Shown one piece after another: positions 12,066 to 23,529 of a DNA stretch of 64,000 bases. The notes below the pieces were generated by a model that saw nothing but the letters and a program-made list of their open reading frames with translations, had not been told where the DNA came from and made no database searches. Made by a program: the position numbers and the translations under genes. The DNA comes from Gerris lacustris (lineage: Eukaryota; Arthropoda; Insecta; Hemiptera; Gerridae): the NCBI GenBank assembly GCA_951217055.1, contig OX578282.1:26689657-26753656 (forward strand), in the 5' to 3' direction. Every line of letters starts with the position of its first letter. Positions within the stretch are counted from its first letter, which is position 1.

Positions 12066-13435
12066 ACATTTTTGTTCAGTACTCAGGTGAGCCCCATTTT
12101 ATATTACCCGCTTACTTTTATCTAGTTTCATCTTTTATCTTACCATTAAATTTATCTCAATAAATGAACCGAATTTATAAATCTACAGTCCACACCTTAC
12201 CCCCTTAAATTTACTCAAAAACCTTATCCAGCGTGCAAGGTTACCTACACTGAATTCCTAAAAGCTTAGGAAAAGAGGCCCCAATAATATTTTTATATAA
12301 TATTTTGAATGTGTCTGATGTTGAGTTAGCTGTCCTCACGAAGGGTAAACAGTAATGACAACACGTAATGATTAATGATCTTTCAAGGCTCGGTCCTCGG
12401 TCACAAAGAAGTCGGACTATCAGCCGCGGACAGGGTGGTCACGCAAAAAGCGGACTGGGTTGTGAAACAGAAAGCGGACTATATCCGCAGCGGACTGGGA
12501 TAATCAAGCAGAACGTGGGCGCAAGTTATGAGCCTGAGTAAAACATTGTTTAGTTCACCTAAAACCAAGTTGAAGTTAGTTTGTCACGTAGTAGGTAAAA
12601 TTTCTCCAAATCAAAGAGGTGAACTCGAGCTATGTCCCACCCTTTCGGTAAACAGTTTGTTTCCTGTCATTTTAATGATTAACAACTAATAAAATCTAAA
12701 GTTACCTTGAAATTACTAATTAATCTGAAATTACCTTATAAAAATTTGCCATGATTAGGGTAAATAGTTCCACTTTAATAACTTTTGGGCAAGCAATTTC
12801 ACGGGGATACACATTGTTGACAACCTAGTTTTGGGAGACACAAAAAATGGACGAACAAAATTCTAGCTTGATGTTAGTAAGTCAAGTTTATGTACGTCAT
12901 CTCCTGGACTATAATTATCATCTACTTCGTGTAATTTAAGGATTGAACATTCATGAAATAATTATTTTATTTCATGCTAAAGAAGAAGTACAGTTTACAG
13001 ACCGACCTATAGTTCGGGGGAAAGCCTTTTGAGGGAAATTACGTTCCTTAGAAGCGCCCCCTTAAGATTGAAATACTTAAGAAGGTAGGAAAATTCTCTC
13101 AACCAACATGTTAAAACAATACAATATTATATTAACTCATTTTTTTTGTTGACACTAAGTTTTTGACAATCTTTTGAATATTTGTAAGCAATAATGATTG
13201 TTTAGTGTTGGTCCATAAGACGAATTTTAAAAGATGTCATCCTTAAATGTAAATTGTGATCGTACCCTGAATTAAGAAATGACATTTTCCTACGTACTTC
13301 TGACTGCTGGAATTATAACGGCTTCATACTTACAGTATGGTATGTTTTAGTTTAGGTTACAATAATCAAACCTAACTATTTTAATAAGAATAATATTGTT
13401 TCTTTAAGAGCTACACATATTTCATATTTAGTCAT
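12066..13435. other. Intergenic, with a small GC-rich repeat island
   Basis: Mostly unique AT-rich sequence. The exception is about 12390-12520, where GCGGACT/GTCGGACT motifs recur five times among CAGCC, CCGCAG and GGGTGGTCACG stretches. No open frame or family signature was recognised. Confidence 0.45.
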
Positions 13436-13439
13436 AATC

Positions 13440-13556
13440 AAATTATAATTAAATACGGGAGGCAGACAGAGAAAAATAGACTCGGTCACCGGGGTTGAAG
13501 GATGGACCTCAGTTATTTCTAGTACAGCGTTCAACAACTAAACCACACCGGAAGAT
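13440..13556 (-). repeat. tRNA-derived SINE head
   Basis: On the minus strand the sequence starts CCGGTGTGGTTTAGTTGTTG, close to a tRNA A box, and about 35 bases later has CCTTCAACCCCGG, close to a B box. The following TCTATTTTTCTCTGT matches the body piece inside both arms of the 2-kb palindrome, so one SINE family supplied both. No target duplication checked. Confidence 0.6.
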
Positions 13557-13812
13557 ACCTTTTTTCTGACCGGAGCGGTAGATTAGCCCAATCATTTAGC
13601 CCACACTTTTTAACACTTTTTTCCACAAATCTAGGGGCCGAAATTTACAGCAGAAGAAGTATAGACAAGAGAAATTACGCACCTTGGCACCTTATGCTCT
13701 CTTTTGAGCAGTGCAGACAGGGCGGATGCAGACAATTTTCTTAGGGGGGGGGGGGGACCAAATATCAATGGAGCCTATAGTCTATGTGAAATGCCCTAAG
13801 GGGGCCCGGGCC

Positions 13813-14514
13813 TCTGTCGTTAACGCAATACAAGCCGCATCTGACTTTGTAGTTCCGGCCTCAAGGCGGAAAAAATAGTTTTTTATTCGGGGACTGCATC
13901 CTGAAGTGGCCTCAAGGCCGCCTCCAATCCTGTACAGGAATTCCTCAAGGTCAGGACTGATCAGTAAAAACAAGGTCAAGGTTCCTGTGTGTGTAGTGTA
14001 TCTTGGCATTGGTTTATTCCCATCCTAGTTCCTTGATTTATAAGGATAATTTTTATGCGCATCTTCAAACTTTCATTGAAACAACTTTTTTGAGATAAAT
14101 ATTTAAACAGTTTTTCCAGAAGAAGCAGTGTAGATAAAAGATAGGTAATAGAAGATCACAAAAGTTTAAAATGTTTGCTTAAATAAATATTAAAGTTACA
14201 ATAAATCAAAATATGTCAGGTTCTTTATCAAATTGAAAAATTAGGTAACAAAAACTATGAAAGTTTGAAGATGCGCATAAAAATTATCCTTATAAATCAA
14301 GGAACTAGGATGGGAATAAACCAATGCCAAGATACACAAACAGGAACCTTGACCTTGTTTTTACTGATCAGTCCTGACCTTGAGGAATTCCTGTACATAA
14401 TTGGAGGCGGCCTTGACGCCACTTCGGGATGCAGTCCCCGAATAAAAAACTATTTTTTCCGCCTTGAGGCCGGAACTACAAAGTCAGATGCGGCTTGTAT
14501 TGCGTTGACGACAG
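13813..14514. repeat. Inverted repeat, 260-bp arms and 181-bp loop
   Basis: Arms 13813-14076 and 14258-14514 are reverse complements with only scattered substitutions and a small indel. The arms are richer in GC than their surroundings. Outer ends read CTGTCGTTAACGCAAT and CTGTCGTCAACGCAAT; no clear TIR or duplication lies outside. Each arm keeps an open frame outward (minus 14009-13782, plus 14265-14534) containing TLTLFLLISPDLEEFLY and SGCSPRIKNYFFRLEAG. I do not recognise that peptide, and the frame may be chance. Confidence 0.85.
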
Positions 14515-15154
14515 ACGGCCTAAAGGTTTTTTGAAGTCTGTGTAGTGAAAGTAAATCCCGGAGGATTGAGGATTTCCTCAAAGACAAGTTTGTGTTTGTG
14601 ATAAACTACAGGAATATTCTTTCCTTATACAATTAAATAACAATAAGAACGCATTTTTCCAATAATGAAATAAGGGAATAATACTTACTCTTAGGAGCAA
14701 AATAATAAAATACTTATCTAAATTAATAAGAAGAACTTTACAGAAAACTTTTCTATTTGCCGACCCATTCCCCGATTTGCTTCGCGGTTAAGTGCATATT
14801 CTGGGCTTTAAGTACAAAATTTTTTGTTTTATCTCAAGAAATGCCATTGTTCCATTAACCTAATTGGCTTATTTATACATTTTCCAAAATGGCTTATCCA
14901 AAAAACACAGAATAATGGAAAGAACCCAATACTACGGACTGGGATACATCGATCGACTAATTCCTAATTCCATTGTACAATGGAAATAACATTTTATCGG
15001 TATAATGCGTAATAAACCATATCCGCCTGTACCTAGAAGTCAATCATACAGTGATACAACCTGTTCTTTTACTGTGATATTGCAAGTAGAAAATGATTAA
15101 GTACAGAAATCCTTAGTCAGGACTTTTCTTAACCACACTCTTCTTGATTTACAA
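14515..15154. other. No recognisable feature
   Basis: Unique AT-rich intergenic DNA. Nothing supportable seen. Confidence 0.45.
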
Positions 15155-16206
15155 CAGTGGCGTATCCAGGGAGGAGAGTACAGGGGGCGGGTAAAATTGG
15201 CGGCATTATGGAAATGCGATATATATTTGTGATCTACATTTCAATACCTTTAAAATGATACTCCACTCAAAAATTACAAATAATATAAAATATTGTGATA
15301 GGTTCGCAATTGCTCGCAGATCGAAGAAATTTTGAGTGTTTAAGTTCGCAATATTTTTCCTGTTTTTGGGCAAAAAAGATTAACCGGCATACCAAATTTC
15401 AAATTAATCATGACGTATACTCCAAGATGCGACGGGCGGACTGAAGAACTACCAAAAGTACAAGGGTTTCTGGGATGACCTCGAAACCCTAACAGTTAAA
15501 ACAATTTTGACAGATTTAAAAAAACGGGGGAAAAATTAAATGAATTTACAATCATACGAAATAGGATGCGAGGAAGCTATGTGCCACACTAATTGGCATT
15601 CTGTTTCTCCTTTCGTTTATTTTTTATAACAATAAAAATGCAACAAAGGCCAAAGGCAATAATGCAGCAGTCATGAAATTTAGGTGAGCTGATGTTTTAT
15701 TGATTTCAAGATTAATGTGATTTTATCAACATTAATTTTATACTCCGAGGTATAATTATGTAGTGTATTTTAAGAGTAATAAGTAGTATTTTTATTAAAT
15801 AAATATAATAAATAATAAGTTCTATTGAATATTGTAGCGTATTCAGCTAAATTTAAATATCAAAATACTTTATTCAAACTATGAACAGTCTCTTTATTAA
15901 TCTTATTATAAGTCTTAGTCAAGCACAGTTCAAAATTGTTTTAAGAAAAATATATTTTCCAGAATGATACCTGTTGTTTAGGTTTCTGGCTGAAAATATT
16001 ACTGTTTCGCAAGTTTGTGGTTGTGGTTGTACAACTTAAAATAATTAATATTGACTCCACTGTTCATTTTTAAGTCTTGGGAAATGAACTAGTAATTCCA
16101 TTTTTTCTTGTTACCACTTCAAATACCCCCCCCCCCCCCCTCCTTATCTAAAATGACTAAGAATGTACCCACCGCCACTACCGCCAGGCCGCTGGCTACG
16201 CCAGTG
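15155..16206. mobile_element. Possible hAT-type element
   Basis: Ends are CAGTGGCGTATCCAGG and, inverted, CACTGGCGTAGCCAGC, close to hAT ends. A C run lies near the right end (about 16127-16140), as in the proven hAT element at 3978. The flanking eight bases do not match, so the target duplication is lost or the borders are wrong. No transposase frame. Confidence 0.5.
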
Positions 16207-17869
16207 CACATTAAAGCACTTTTTCCCAGTTTTTTTTTTGGTGTTATTTTATGATTATAAATACTAATAAATAGTCATTTTATAAGGTTTTAATTACGTT
16301 AAATTAGCAAATATTGTTATTACATTCTTATTTAGATTATTTATGCTATTTTTTACGCACATATTTAGTTTGGATAGCTTAACATATGTCTATTGATTAT
16401 TATTTTCAAAAGTTTAAACTCTAGTCTATGATACATTCCATGTTCTTGTTCTATCTATTCTATATGTTCTTCTATCTCTACAGTCAAACTTCAATTAAAA
16501 ATATTGTATTTAAATTCATTTGCCCTTCTTAAGTTCCTTGTTCTATCTCTATTAAGCCTCAATTAAAGATGGTTTGCCTAGATAGGGTTAAATTGAATTT
16601 TAATTTAATTTAATAATGTAGTAAACTATGTCATTTTAATACACAATTTAATACACTCTAATAATTTTATTTTTTATTAATTTATTTATTTTATTTATTT
16701 ATTATTATTTTTTTTTTATGTAAATTCATGTTCAATGGTTATGTCATTTTATATTTATTAATTTTTGTACTTATTATAAATTGTTATTGTTTGATTGTTA
16801 TTTAATGTAATGATATTGAATTGCTTATTATTGTTGAGGCTAAGTTAACAGTAATGCATAAAAAATCAATGTTTAAATGAATCTGGGTTCCCTATCTATA
16901 AGGGGAAACAATGTAATATATAGTCAGTCATGAATCAGACATCACTGTAGGATCATGACTCATTGTTTAATTTAAATTATTTTTGAAATTTAAAATGTGA
17001 CGTGTTACTGTATAGTAATTTAATGACTGATAAAGGTATGTAATTAACAAATTTTTTAATTATTTAGAACGCATATAATTTTATTTTATTTAACTTAACT
17101 ATAATTATTTAATTAATTTATTATAATGGATAATTACTCCTTTAATATAACAGTAAGTTTATAAGTTTAACAATTTTAATCTTTAATTTTTATATACCTA
17201 AATTTAATTGTAGTAAAAATAAACAAATAATTTAATAACAAAAATTGTAAAAGATCTTTTTAAATTTTAAATTGTTGTAATTTCTTATTATATATATTTT
17301 TATAAATGTTTCAGGTTTGAAAATGTCTTAAAATGTAGACGAAATATCACCAAAAGAAAATAAATAAAATAGCAAAGCAAATGGAATAGCTTTTTATTTT
17401 GTTTAATACCCTGGAAGACTAACACAGCAAATATCATAATAAGATGGTTTATTTTTTCTTTATCGGGATAATAACTTCAAGTTGTGTTTAGCAAACTTGT
17501 ATGCATTTCTTAATTTTTTTTATTACCTATTTCAATTATTAATGCGCCATGGACGATTACGTGTCTCAGTTTTTGCGAGCTTGGGGTTTTGCCAACCATA
17601 TTGACACATGAACTGAACAGGTTAGTACAATAAAATTAATTTTACATAAATTTGAGGTAAATATGCACACCGCTTCGGTAAAGTCGATAGTTTATAATAT
17701 ATATATATTTATATATATTATGAATAATTAATTGTTTTTCGTAAATTATAATTAATGATATTTAAATAATTGATAATAGAAGGAGATGCATTTCGATTAT
17801 TTCTATTTCACTTTTCCTCCCTTTCTCTTAATGTACGTTGGAAAAGTATTATACTGAGAAACAAGTAAG
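16207..17869. other. AT-rich intergenic DNA
   Basis: Simple T/A-rich runs near 16660-16720, and a repeated TGTTCTATCT...TTCAATTAAA phrase near 16445 and 16540. A strong-context ATG at 17549 opens MDDYVSQFLRAWGFANHIDT before a stop; a possible donor GTTAGT follows at 17620. I could not support a gene. Confidence 0.4.
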
Positions 17870-19172
17870 GCACGCTTCACGTAAGTACGTAGGGCGATAA
17901 TCGCCAGTTTCTGTACATTAAAGTTAAAATTATTAAGTGTAATATAATTACACTAATTACTACGTTTTTATTAGCTTGCATTCTTGTTTGTCCGGTACAA
18001 ATCTGGCAATCGATTTCTAACTAACTTCCCGAATAGCTAGACATTTGAAACTTTTAGCATAGCTCAGAACACGATGACAATGCATTATTTTAATACTTTT
18101 AGCCATCTTTCAGCAGAATGTAATTAGTTTTCAGCAAATTTTGCTGCGCGGAAAGTTAGTTCGGAAAAATCCGCAAGTTATTTTATTTGTTTTGCCATAT
18201 CCAATATTTACGCAATCTTCATTTTGACGGGTCTCAAATTTGTGATAGATAAACATTGAATGACAGCAAAACAGGAAATATCGATTATATTATTTATATT
18301 ATTTCAAATATATCGATGGTACGCTTAGATTTGGTGTTGGGGAGATCCGTTGTACAAAGATTTATCCTTTTATAGGTTTAAGATCAGCTCTCTGGATGGT
18401 TGACATTTATGTGAAGTAAATAAATTCGGAACTATTTTTTTTTTTCACTAACATTATATATTATATAACAATAACAATTATATTATCAACATTACATACG
18501 ATTCAACAGAAAATTTAAAAACGTAGTATATAAAAATTTCTTTTTATCTTGAATTTTATTTTAATAGTAATGTTCTTTTTCTACTCTTTAAGACCTTTAA
18601 ATTGATGTATAACATATTATGACCTTGAATATATATCATGATCATGAAGTTGATATATAACATGTCATAGTTACAAAAAACTTTTTTTAGTCGCCCGCCA
18701 TCTTAAAAATATTACCTACATGTGAAATTTTAATAGTTGCATATTCTTTTACTTCATTTTAAGACCTTTAAATTGATATATAACATGTCATAGTTACTAA
18801 GAACTTTTTTTAGTCGCCCGCCATATTGGCTGCCATCTTGAAAATATTATGTGTGAAATTTTAATAGTTGCATGTTCATTTTCTGCATTTCAAGACCTTT
18901 AAATTGATTTATAACATGTCATGGTGACTGAAAACTTTTTTTTTAGTTGCCCGCCTTATTGGCCGCCATCTTGAAAATATAAAGTGTGAAAAATCCAAAA
19001 TGTGTCCAGTTGTCTCAAATGCCGAGATGCACCTGTGGGCCGAATTTCATGTTCCTAGGTATAGTAGTTCATGAATTGAAACAAGCAATGGACAGACACC
19101 AACGGACAGACAGACAGACAGAGCCGTTATATAAGGTTTCTTTTTGTACTTTGTACAGAAACCTAAAAAAGA
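17870..19172 (+). repeat. Dispersed family X, longest copy (Helitron-like 3' end)
   Basis: Begins near TACGTAGGGCGATAATCGCC and ends in GGTTTC...GAAACC followed by CTAA. The middle holds four units with TTTTTAGTCGCCCGCCAT and CATCTTGAAAATAT (18590-18990), then GACAGACAGACAGA and GTTATATAAGG. Shorter copies lie at 57822-58165 (same strand, middle deleted) and 62270-63748 (opposite strand). A hairpin immediately before CTAA recalls Helitron 3' ends (CTRR); that assignment is inference, since no 5' TC end or A-T target was proved. Confidence 0.7.
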
Positions 19173-19907
19173 ACAAATTAGTTATTTATGCACCAAGGGA
19201 GTAAAGTAAGTGATTGCACCCTGAGCAATGATGTTGGCTCCTGGGGCGAAGCCAAGGGAACCATAATGCTAACTTGAGTTAATTATCGCGAGGGTACAAT
19301 TGATTTTTATTCCCAAGGATTCAAGATTTAATCTACAGAAGGGAGAAAAAAAATGAATATAGTTATATTAAAGGGGACATCACACTAAAAATGGAAAATA
19401 AAAAAAAAAAAGTTATTAACGTACCAGGCAATAAAATAGTTGATAGTTTTCCATAGAGACAATGTTTTCACAAATATTCGTTGTTAATTTCACTATAATC
19501 TTATATAACAATATAATATTAACACTTCACTAGATAAAGTTTAATCACGTTAAAATTGAATTAAAGAGATAGTAATAATTTGAAATTCAATACTAAAATA
19601 AGAAAGGAGAATCAGCTGGTAGCTGAGTCATGTATTGAACAGTTTTGCCAACTGATATGTATTAGTATATCTACATTTAAAAATTATTATATCAATGTAC
19701 TAGTTACTTTACCTATTTGTAGATTTTACTGTTGAATCACCATGACCATCATTGTGAAGATGACATTATAGATTTTGATTACTAAACAAAAGTTAATAAA
19801 TTAAAATTAATCATGACAGTTCAAGATTCCTTTATTTTCCATTACACCCTGTTCAACCCAACTGGGTCCAATGAACTCCCTTACAAAAGTGAAAAAGTTC
19901 ACTTTTT
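19173..19907. other. No recognisable feature
   Basis: AT-rich spacer. Nothing supportable seen. Confidence 0.45.
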
Positions 19908-20478
19908 ACTTTCTCATATAAAGAGAAAGTATTGTGATGGCGCGAAAATTCGATTTTGATGGATTTACACGTTTTGAGGTCCCCTGAGTCCAAAAAAGTG
20001 GTTTTTAAAAAATGTCTGTCCGTCGTCTGTCGTCTGTGCAGACGCCTGGAGCCTAAACTACTGGGCCAATTTTGACGAAATTTGGCATACATGTTCACAA
20101 AAATCATACCCCGAGGCGAAATCGAGAAATGAATTTTAGCTCTAAATTTGGGGGCGCTACCCCCCAAAAACTCTGAAAAAACCGGAAAAAAAATTATTTC
20201 TCGAAAACGGTTCCGACGATTTTGATTAAAAAATTCTTAAATGTAGTCCATTTGAATACGAATCCAACGATATAAGCCGTTTTCCCGGGAAAAATCTAGT
20301 TCCTGAGAAAATAGCTTAAAACGCGGACGGAGAGAGCCCGGGTTCGATTCCCCGCCCAGGAGAAGTTATTTTTATGATAAATTTTGATGAAATGTTCAAT
20401 AATAATTAAATGTACATACGAAAACTAATAAATGGAAAACACTGGGCTATGTAATTATGAACTCGTATATGAGAAAGT
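19908..20478. repeat. Short repeat with 13-bp inverted ends and tRNA-like box
   Basis: Ends ACTTTCTCATATA and TATATGAGAAAGT are exact reverse complements. Inside are GTCTGTCCGTCGTCTG, a stretch around ATACCCCGAGGCGAAATCGAG, and GAGCCCGGGTTCGATTCCCC (20332-20351), which looks like the 3' half of a tRNA gene with its B box. A fragment of the same family (ACCCCGAGGGGAAATCGAG) occurs at 33268-33365. No target duplication found. Confidence 0.6.
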
Positions 20479-21300
20479 TTGTCTGAGTTGTCTCAGACCG
20501 ATTTTTTCCCTTCTGGAGCTAAACAAATGTTATCAAAAAATTAAAATCAATACAAAATATGGAGTATCTTTTTAATTATTCAAGACTTTTAATTACCTTT
20601 TTAAGAATGTATGTTTTTAGTGCTTCAATAAATGGGTGCTGTTTGTTTCAGATAACAGTTCATCCTTCGTTGTGTCTGTAGCAATACTTTTGAGCCTGCC
20701 AAGCTCTTCTATCCCTTTCACAAGGCAAGAAAATAATATTCAAGATTGCTGATTTTGATAAACATGTTTATTACTATATGATTTAAGGATGTATGTTACA
20801 CTTTACGAAATTCTATCGATTGAAAAAATATTGATTTTTTTTCTACCAAAAAGTGTCACGTTTTTGTGGAACGCGGAAGAGTTACGAAATTTTCGGGGAA
20901 GGATTTTGTCTGTCGAATTTTCGGGGGTGGGGTTAATTCTCTTTCAGTATGCTGTGAGCATTGATTGAGCCTGGCTTTATTTCATTCTGCAATCTTTCAT
21001 GAACATTTTGAAGGTTTAATCACGTTACTGTTAGTACATGGTCATGTAATTTGAGGTAATAATTCCATATAGTGTACAATAACATCACTTTATGTGCATT
21101 TATTCTACTTCAATAATTTGAAAATGTTCTCCCAGTAATGTCTATTTACCTACTGTTAATTTTGTATTACATAAGTGTGTACAGTACTGGAGAGGAATTA
21201 TTTAATTTCGATAACTGGTGGCCAATAAAGTTTGGCTAAATGTACAACACATACTGTGAAAATAACAGTACTTTCCTTTTAAGAAAAAACCTATGGACTA
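20479..21300. other. Intergenic, no clear feature
   Basis: GC-tinged stretch at 20865-20935 (CGCGGAAGAGTTACG, TTTTCGGGG twice). An acceptor-like TTTGTTTCAG at 20642-20651 precedes a 33-codon open stretch, too weak to call an exon. Confidence 0.4.
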
Positions 21301-21314
21301 TTGGGAATATGCCA

Positions 21315-21545
21315 GTAACACACAGGCTTTAATCCAAGAAGGATTTGCTTAAAGCTAGTATAGGATAGACAGAAAAGCAGGTGCGTAACGGTAAAAAGCC
21401 AGGAAGGATTGCCTTAAAGCTAGTATATAGAGAGATACAAAGTTGGTGCCTACAGTTTAAAAGCCAGGAAGGACTTATTTCCCTCAAGTTAGGGTTAGGG
21501 TTGGGTTCTTAACAGGAGTGTACTAAGAAAAAGCCAGGAAGACCA
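21315..21545 (+). repeat. Imperfect tandem repeat, about 65-75 bp unit
   Basis: AAGCCAGGAAGGA-type phrases start near 21329 (degenerate), 21398, 21462 and 21530, the first two followed by TTAAAGCTAGTATA. The third unit contains TTAGGGTTAGGGTTGGG. Function unknown. Confidence 0.6.
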
Positions 21546-21884
21546 GATTAATTTCAATAACTAAAGGTGTCCTTCCAATAAATGACCAGACAAAAATAAT
21601 AAGTAGTAATAAATATTTTTTTTATTTTCAAATATCCAAAAATAACATTCACATTTTATTTTTTAGAAAACTAATGGTAAATTTAAAATTGAGGGTTTGC
21701 ATGCAACAGTGGCCTAACCTTCAAAACTGAGGGGACTGAGGTAAGGTGGGTTCACAGCTAGCGTAGCACAGCGCGTACGGATTTATCTATGGCCTTCTTA
21801 TAGCAGCTCCGCAAAAAGTTGCTTCCAAACAATTTTTTTTACGGAGCTGCTTTAAAATCTGAATGAAACCTTAACTTAAATCCT

Positions 21885-22360
21885 GGGAGCCAGGGTGCCG
21901 AGATGGTAAAGACACCGCACAGCTATCACTGAGTCGAGGCAACTCGAGGTCGTGGGTTCGATCCCGGGTCGTGATATTCTGAATTGCATCTATGAATCGT
22001 GGACGGAGCAGGGCGAGGGACACCCCCTGAGGGGTTCTCTTCCCACACGCTGTCTAGTGGGTTCAATCCGTGTCATGAGATGTGATCTGTATCTATGGTT
22101 CGAGGTTGGAGTAGGGCGAGGGGACCCCCTGAGGGGTCCTCTTCCCCCACACTTTGAAGCACGCTCATATAGCTTACTAATGACCACATCATACTCGCTT
22201 CGGCGGTACAATGTACAAATGTATGATGTGTGAAGTAGCTGGAACTCTCCACCATGGGGAAGTAAAATGGGTCCACTGTAGGCCTGATTGCAGGGTTCGA
22301 ACAAGTGGTTCGTCCTACCCGTCTAGTAGGAAGTACTAGGTAACTACTACTACTACTACT
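21885..22360 (+). repeat. tRNA-derived SINE, full copy with 12-bp target duplication
   Basis: Flanked by AACTTAAATCCT on both sides (21873-21884 and 22361-22372). The head carries GCCGAGATGGTAAAGAC (A-box-like) and GTGGGTTCGATCCCGG (B box, about 21952-21967). The body holds two near copies of a 110-bp segment (AGGGCGAGGG...CCCCCTGAGGGG at 22008 and 22112). The 3' end is a TAC repeat. A minus-strand relative lies at 35993-36272. Confidence 0.9.
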
Positions 22361-22372
22361 AACTTAAATCCT

Positions 22373-22882
22373 CTTCTAATTTTTTTATGATTTTGTTTTT
22401 ACATTGAACCCATTCTTTTAATTTAAAAAGTAATTATTTTATTTTAATAATTACCTTGTACATTATTAAATATTATTTTTTAAATATATATTTTTACTAC
22501 TATGATAACTGTTTTGTTCGTTTACTACTTTACTCCAAGGGAGAGAGTTATTGCGATATTTTTGTGCAAAATTATTCTTTTATTCTGGTTAAGGGATTTT
22601 TTTTTTTTTTTAAGTTGATTTGAATGGTATAACCCTTCATATTAAAAGAAAAACAAAAGTGCCTTTAAAGATTTCTTCTAAAGATATCAATCAAAAGAAT
22701 CAAAGAAATCAGTGAAAGATCATAACTTAAACTAAATATTGTCAATGCATTTACTTGCATTGAAATGATGTTTGATGCATAGAATTTAATAAAGGAATAA
22801 CTATGAACAACAGCATAAATTGAACTCTTCAAAAAGTTTATTGTTAAATCACAAGAAAACATTCAACAGCGGAAATTATCCC
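22373..22882. other. No recognisable feature
   Basis: AT-rich spacer, nothing supportable seen. Confidence 0.45.
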
Positions 22883-22886
22883 TTAA

Positions 22887-23520
22887 CCCTAGAACGGTAA
22901 CCCAGCATATTTGTCTCTAACTGCTAATAGTACGTCGTGTCGCAGCGACGTACACACAATTATAATGCCAATAAATCGGCATTAATCACGGATTATTAAC
23001 TATTAAAAGTTTGAAATTATTATGGGGGAGGAAAAATATGTTAATGGGGTAAATAATTACCTTTTTTAAAAATAGAAGGGGGAGGGGAAATTTAAGATTT
23101 TTTTTTTTTACTTAGATTTTTTTTTATTAGAAAATACAAAAAACAGGAACAAATGTGCCAAAGTAAAGACATGATAATGTCAAAATATTAATATGTTTAC
23201 ATATAATTACTGGGCATTTAGGTATAAATACTAATAACAATAAATAAAAGAAAAATATAAATTACTTAATATTTTTACTTTGCAATTTGAGAAATAAAAA
23301 AAATTAGTAACAAATAATTTCGATTAGTACTAGAGTTATATTATATTATTATTTATTTACATTAAGGCATTTTAAGCAAGATTTTGTCATGTGTGACCCA
23401 CAAATTGGTGGTTGGCATTTTTGGCAGTACGACTTGGTCATTTTATGTAAGTTGTAAGGACAGAAAGAACAATTAGTATTTTTCCAAATTTTTGGTCTTC
23501 TTTTAGCTGATTAAAATTAG
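22887..23520 (-). mobile_element. piggyBac-type element remnant (3' end)
   Basis: TTAA (22883-22886) precedes CCCTAGAACGGTAACCC, a piggyBac-style terminus. Just inside lies the subterminal palindrome GTACGTCGTGTCGCAGCGACGTAC (about 22931-22954), comparable to those of the MITE at 61076. The C-terminus of a transposase reads toward this end from 23519. I could not find the opposite terminus, so the element is truncated or rearranged. Confidence 0.7.
23350..23519 (-). pseudogene. piggyBac transposase C-terminal cysteine-rich domain
   Basis: Translation on the minus strand gives RRPKIWKNTNCSFCP, then TKSYCQKCQPPICGSH and KSCLKCLN before a stop. The pattern CX2C, CX2C, C-X2-H, CX2C is the zinc-binding domain that ends piggyBac transposases and binds the termini. 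Upstream codons (23520-23640) are full of stops, so the catalytic part is lost or decayed. Family call rests on the cysteine pattern plus the adjacent TTAA/CCCTAGAA terminus. Confidence 0.75.
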
Positions 23521-23529
23521 AATTATGTT

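Noticed and set aside
17549..17620. Strong-context ATG opening a SAM-like peptide, followed by a GTTAGT donor
   Set aside because: A TGA follows after 20 codons and before the donor; no continuation exon found.
20325..20358. Possible tRNA gene
   Set aside because: Only the T-arm/B-box half is present; no acceptor-stem partner or anticodon arm upstream.
20652..20756. Possible terminal exon after TTTGTTTCAG
   Set aside because: Only 33 codons, no cysteine pattern or partner exon. Composition alone is not enough.
21495..21512. Telomere-like TTAGGGTTAGGG
   Set aside because: Two units only, inside a local tandem repeat; insect telomeres use TTAGG.
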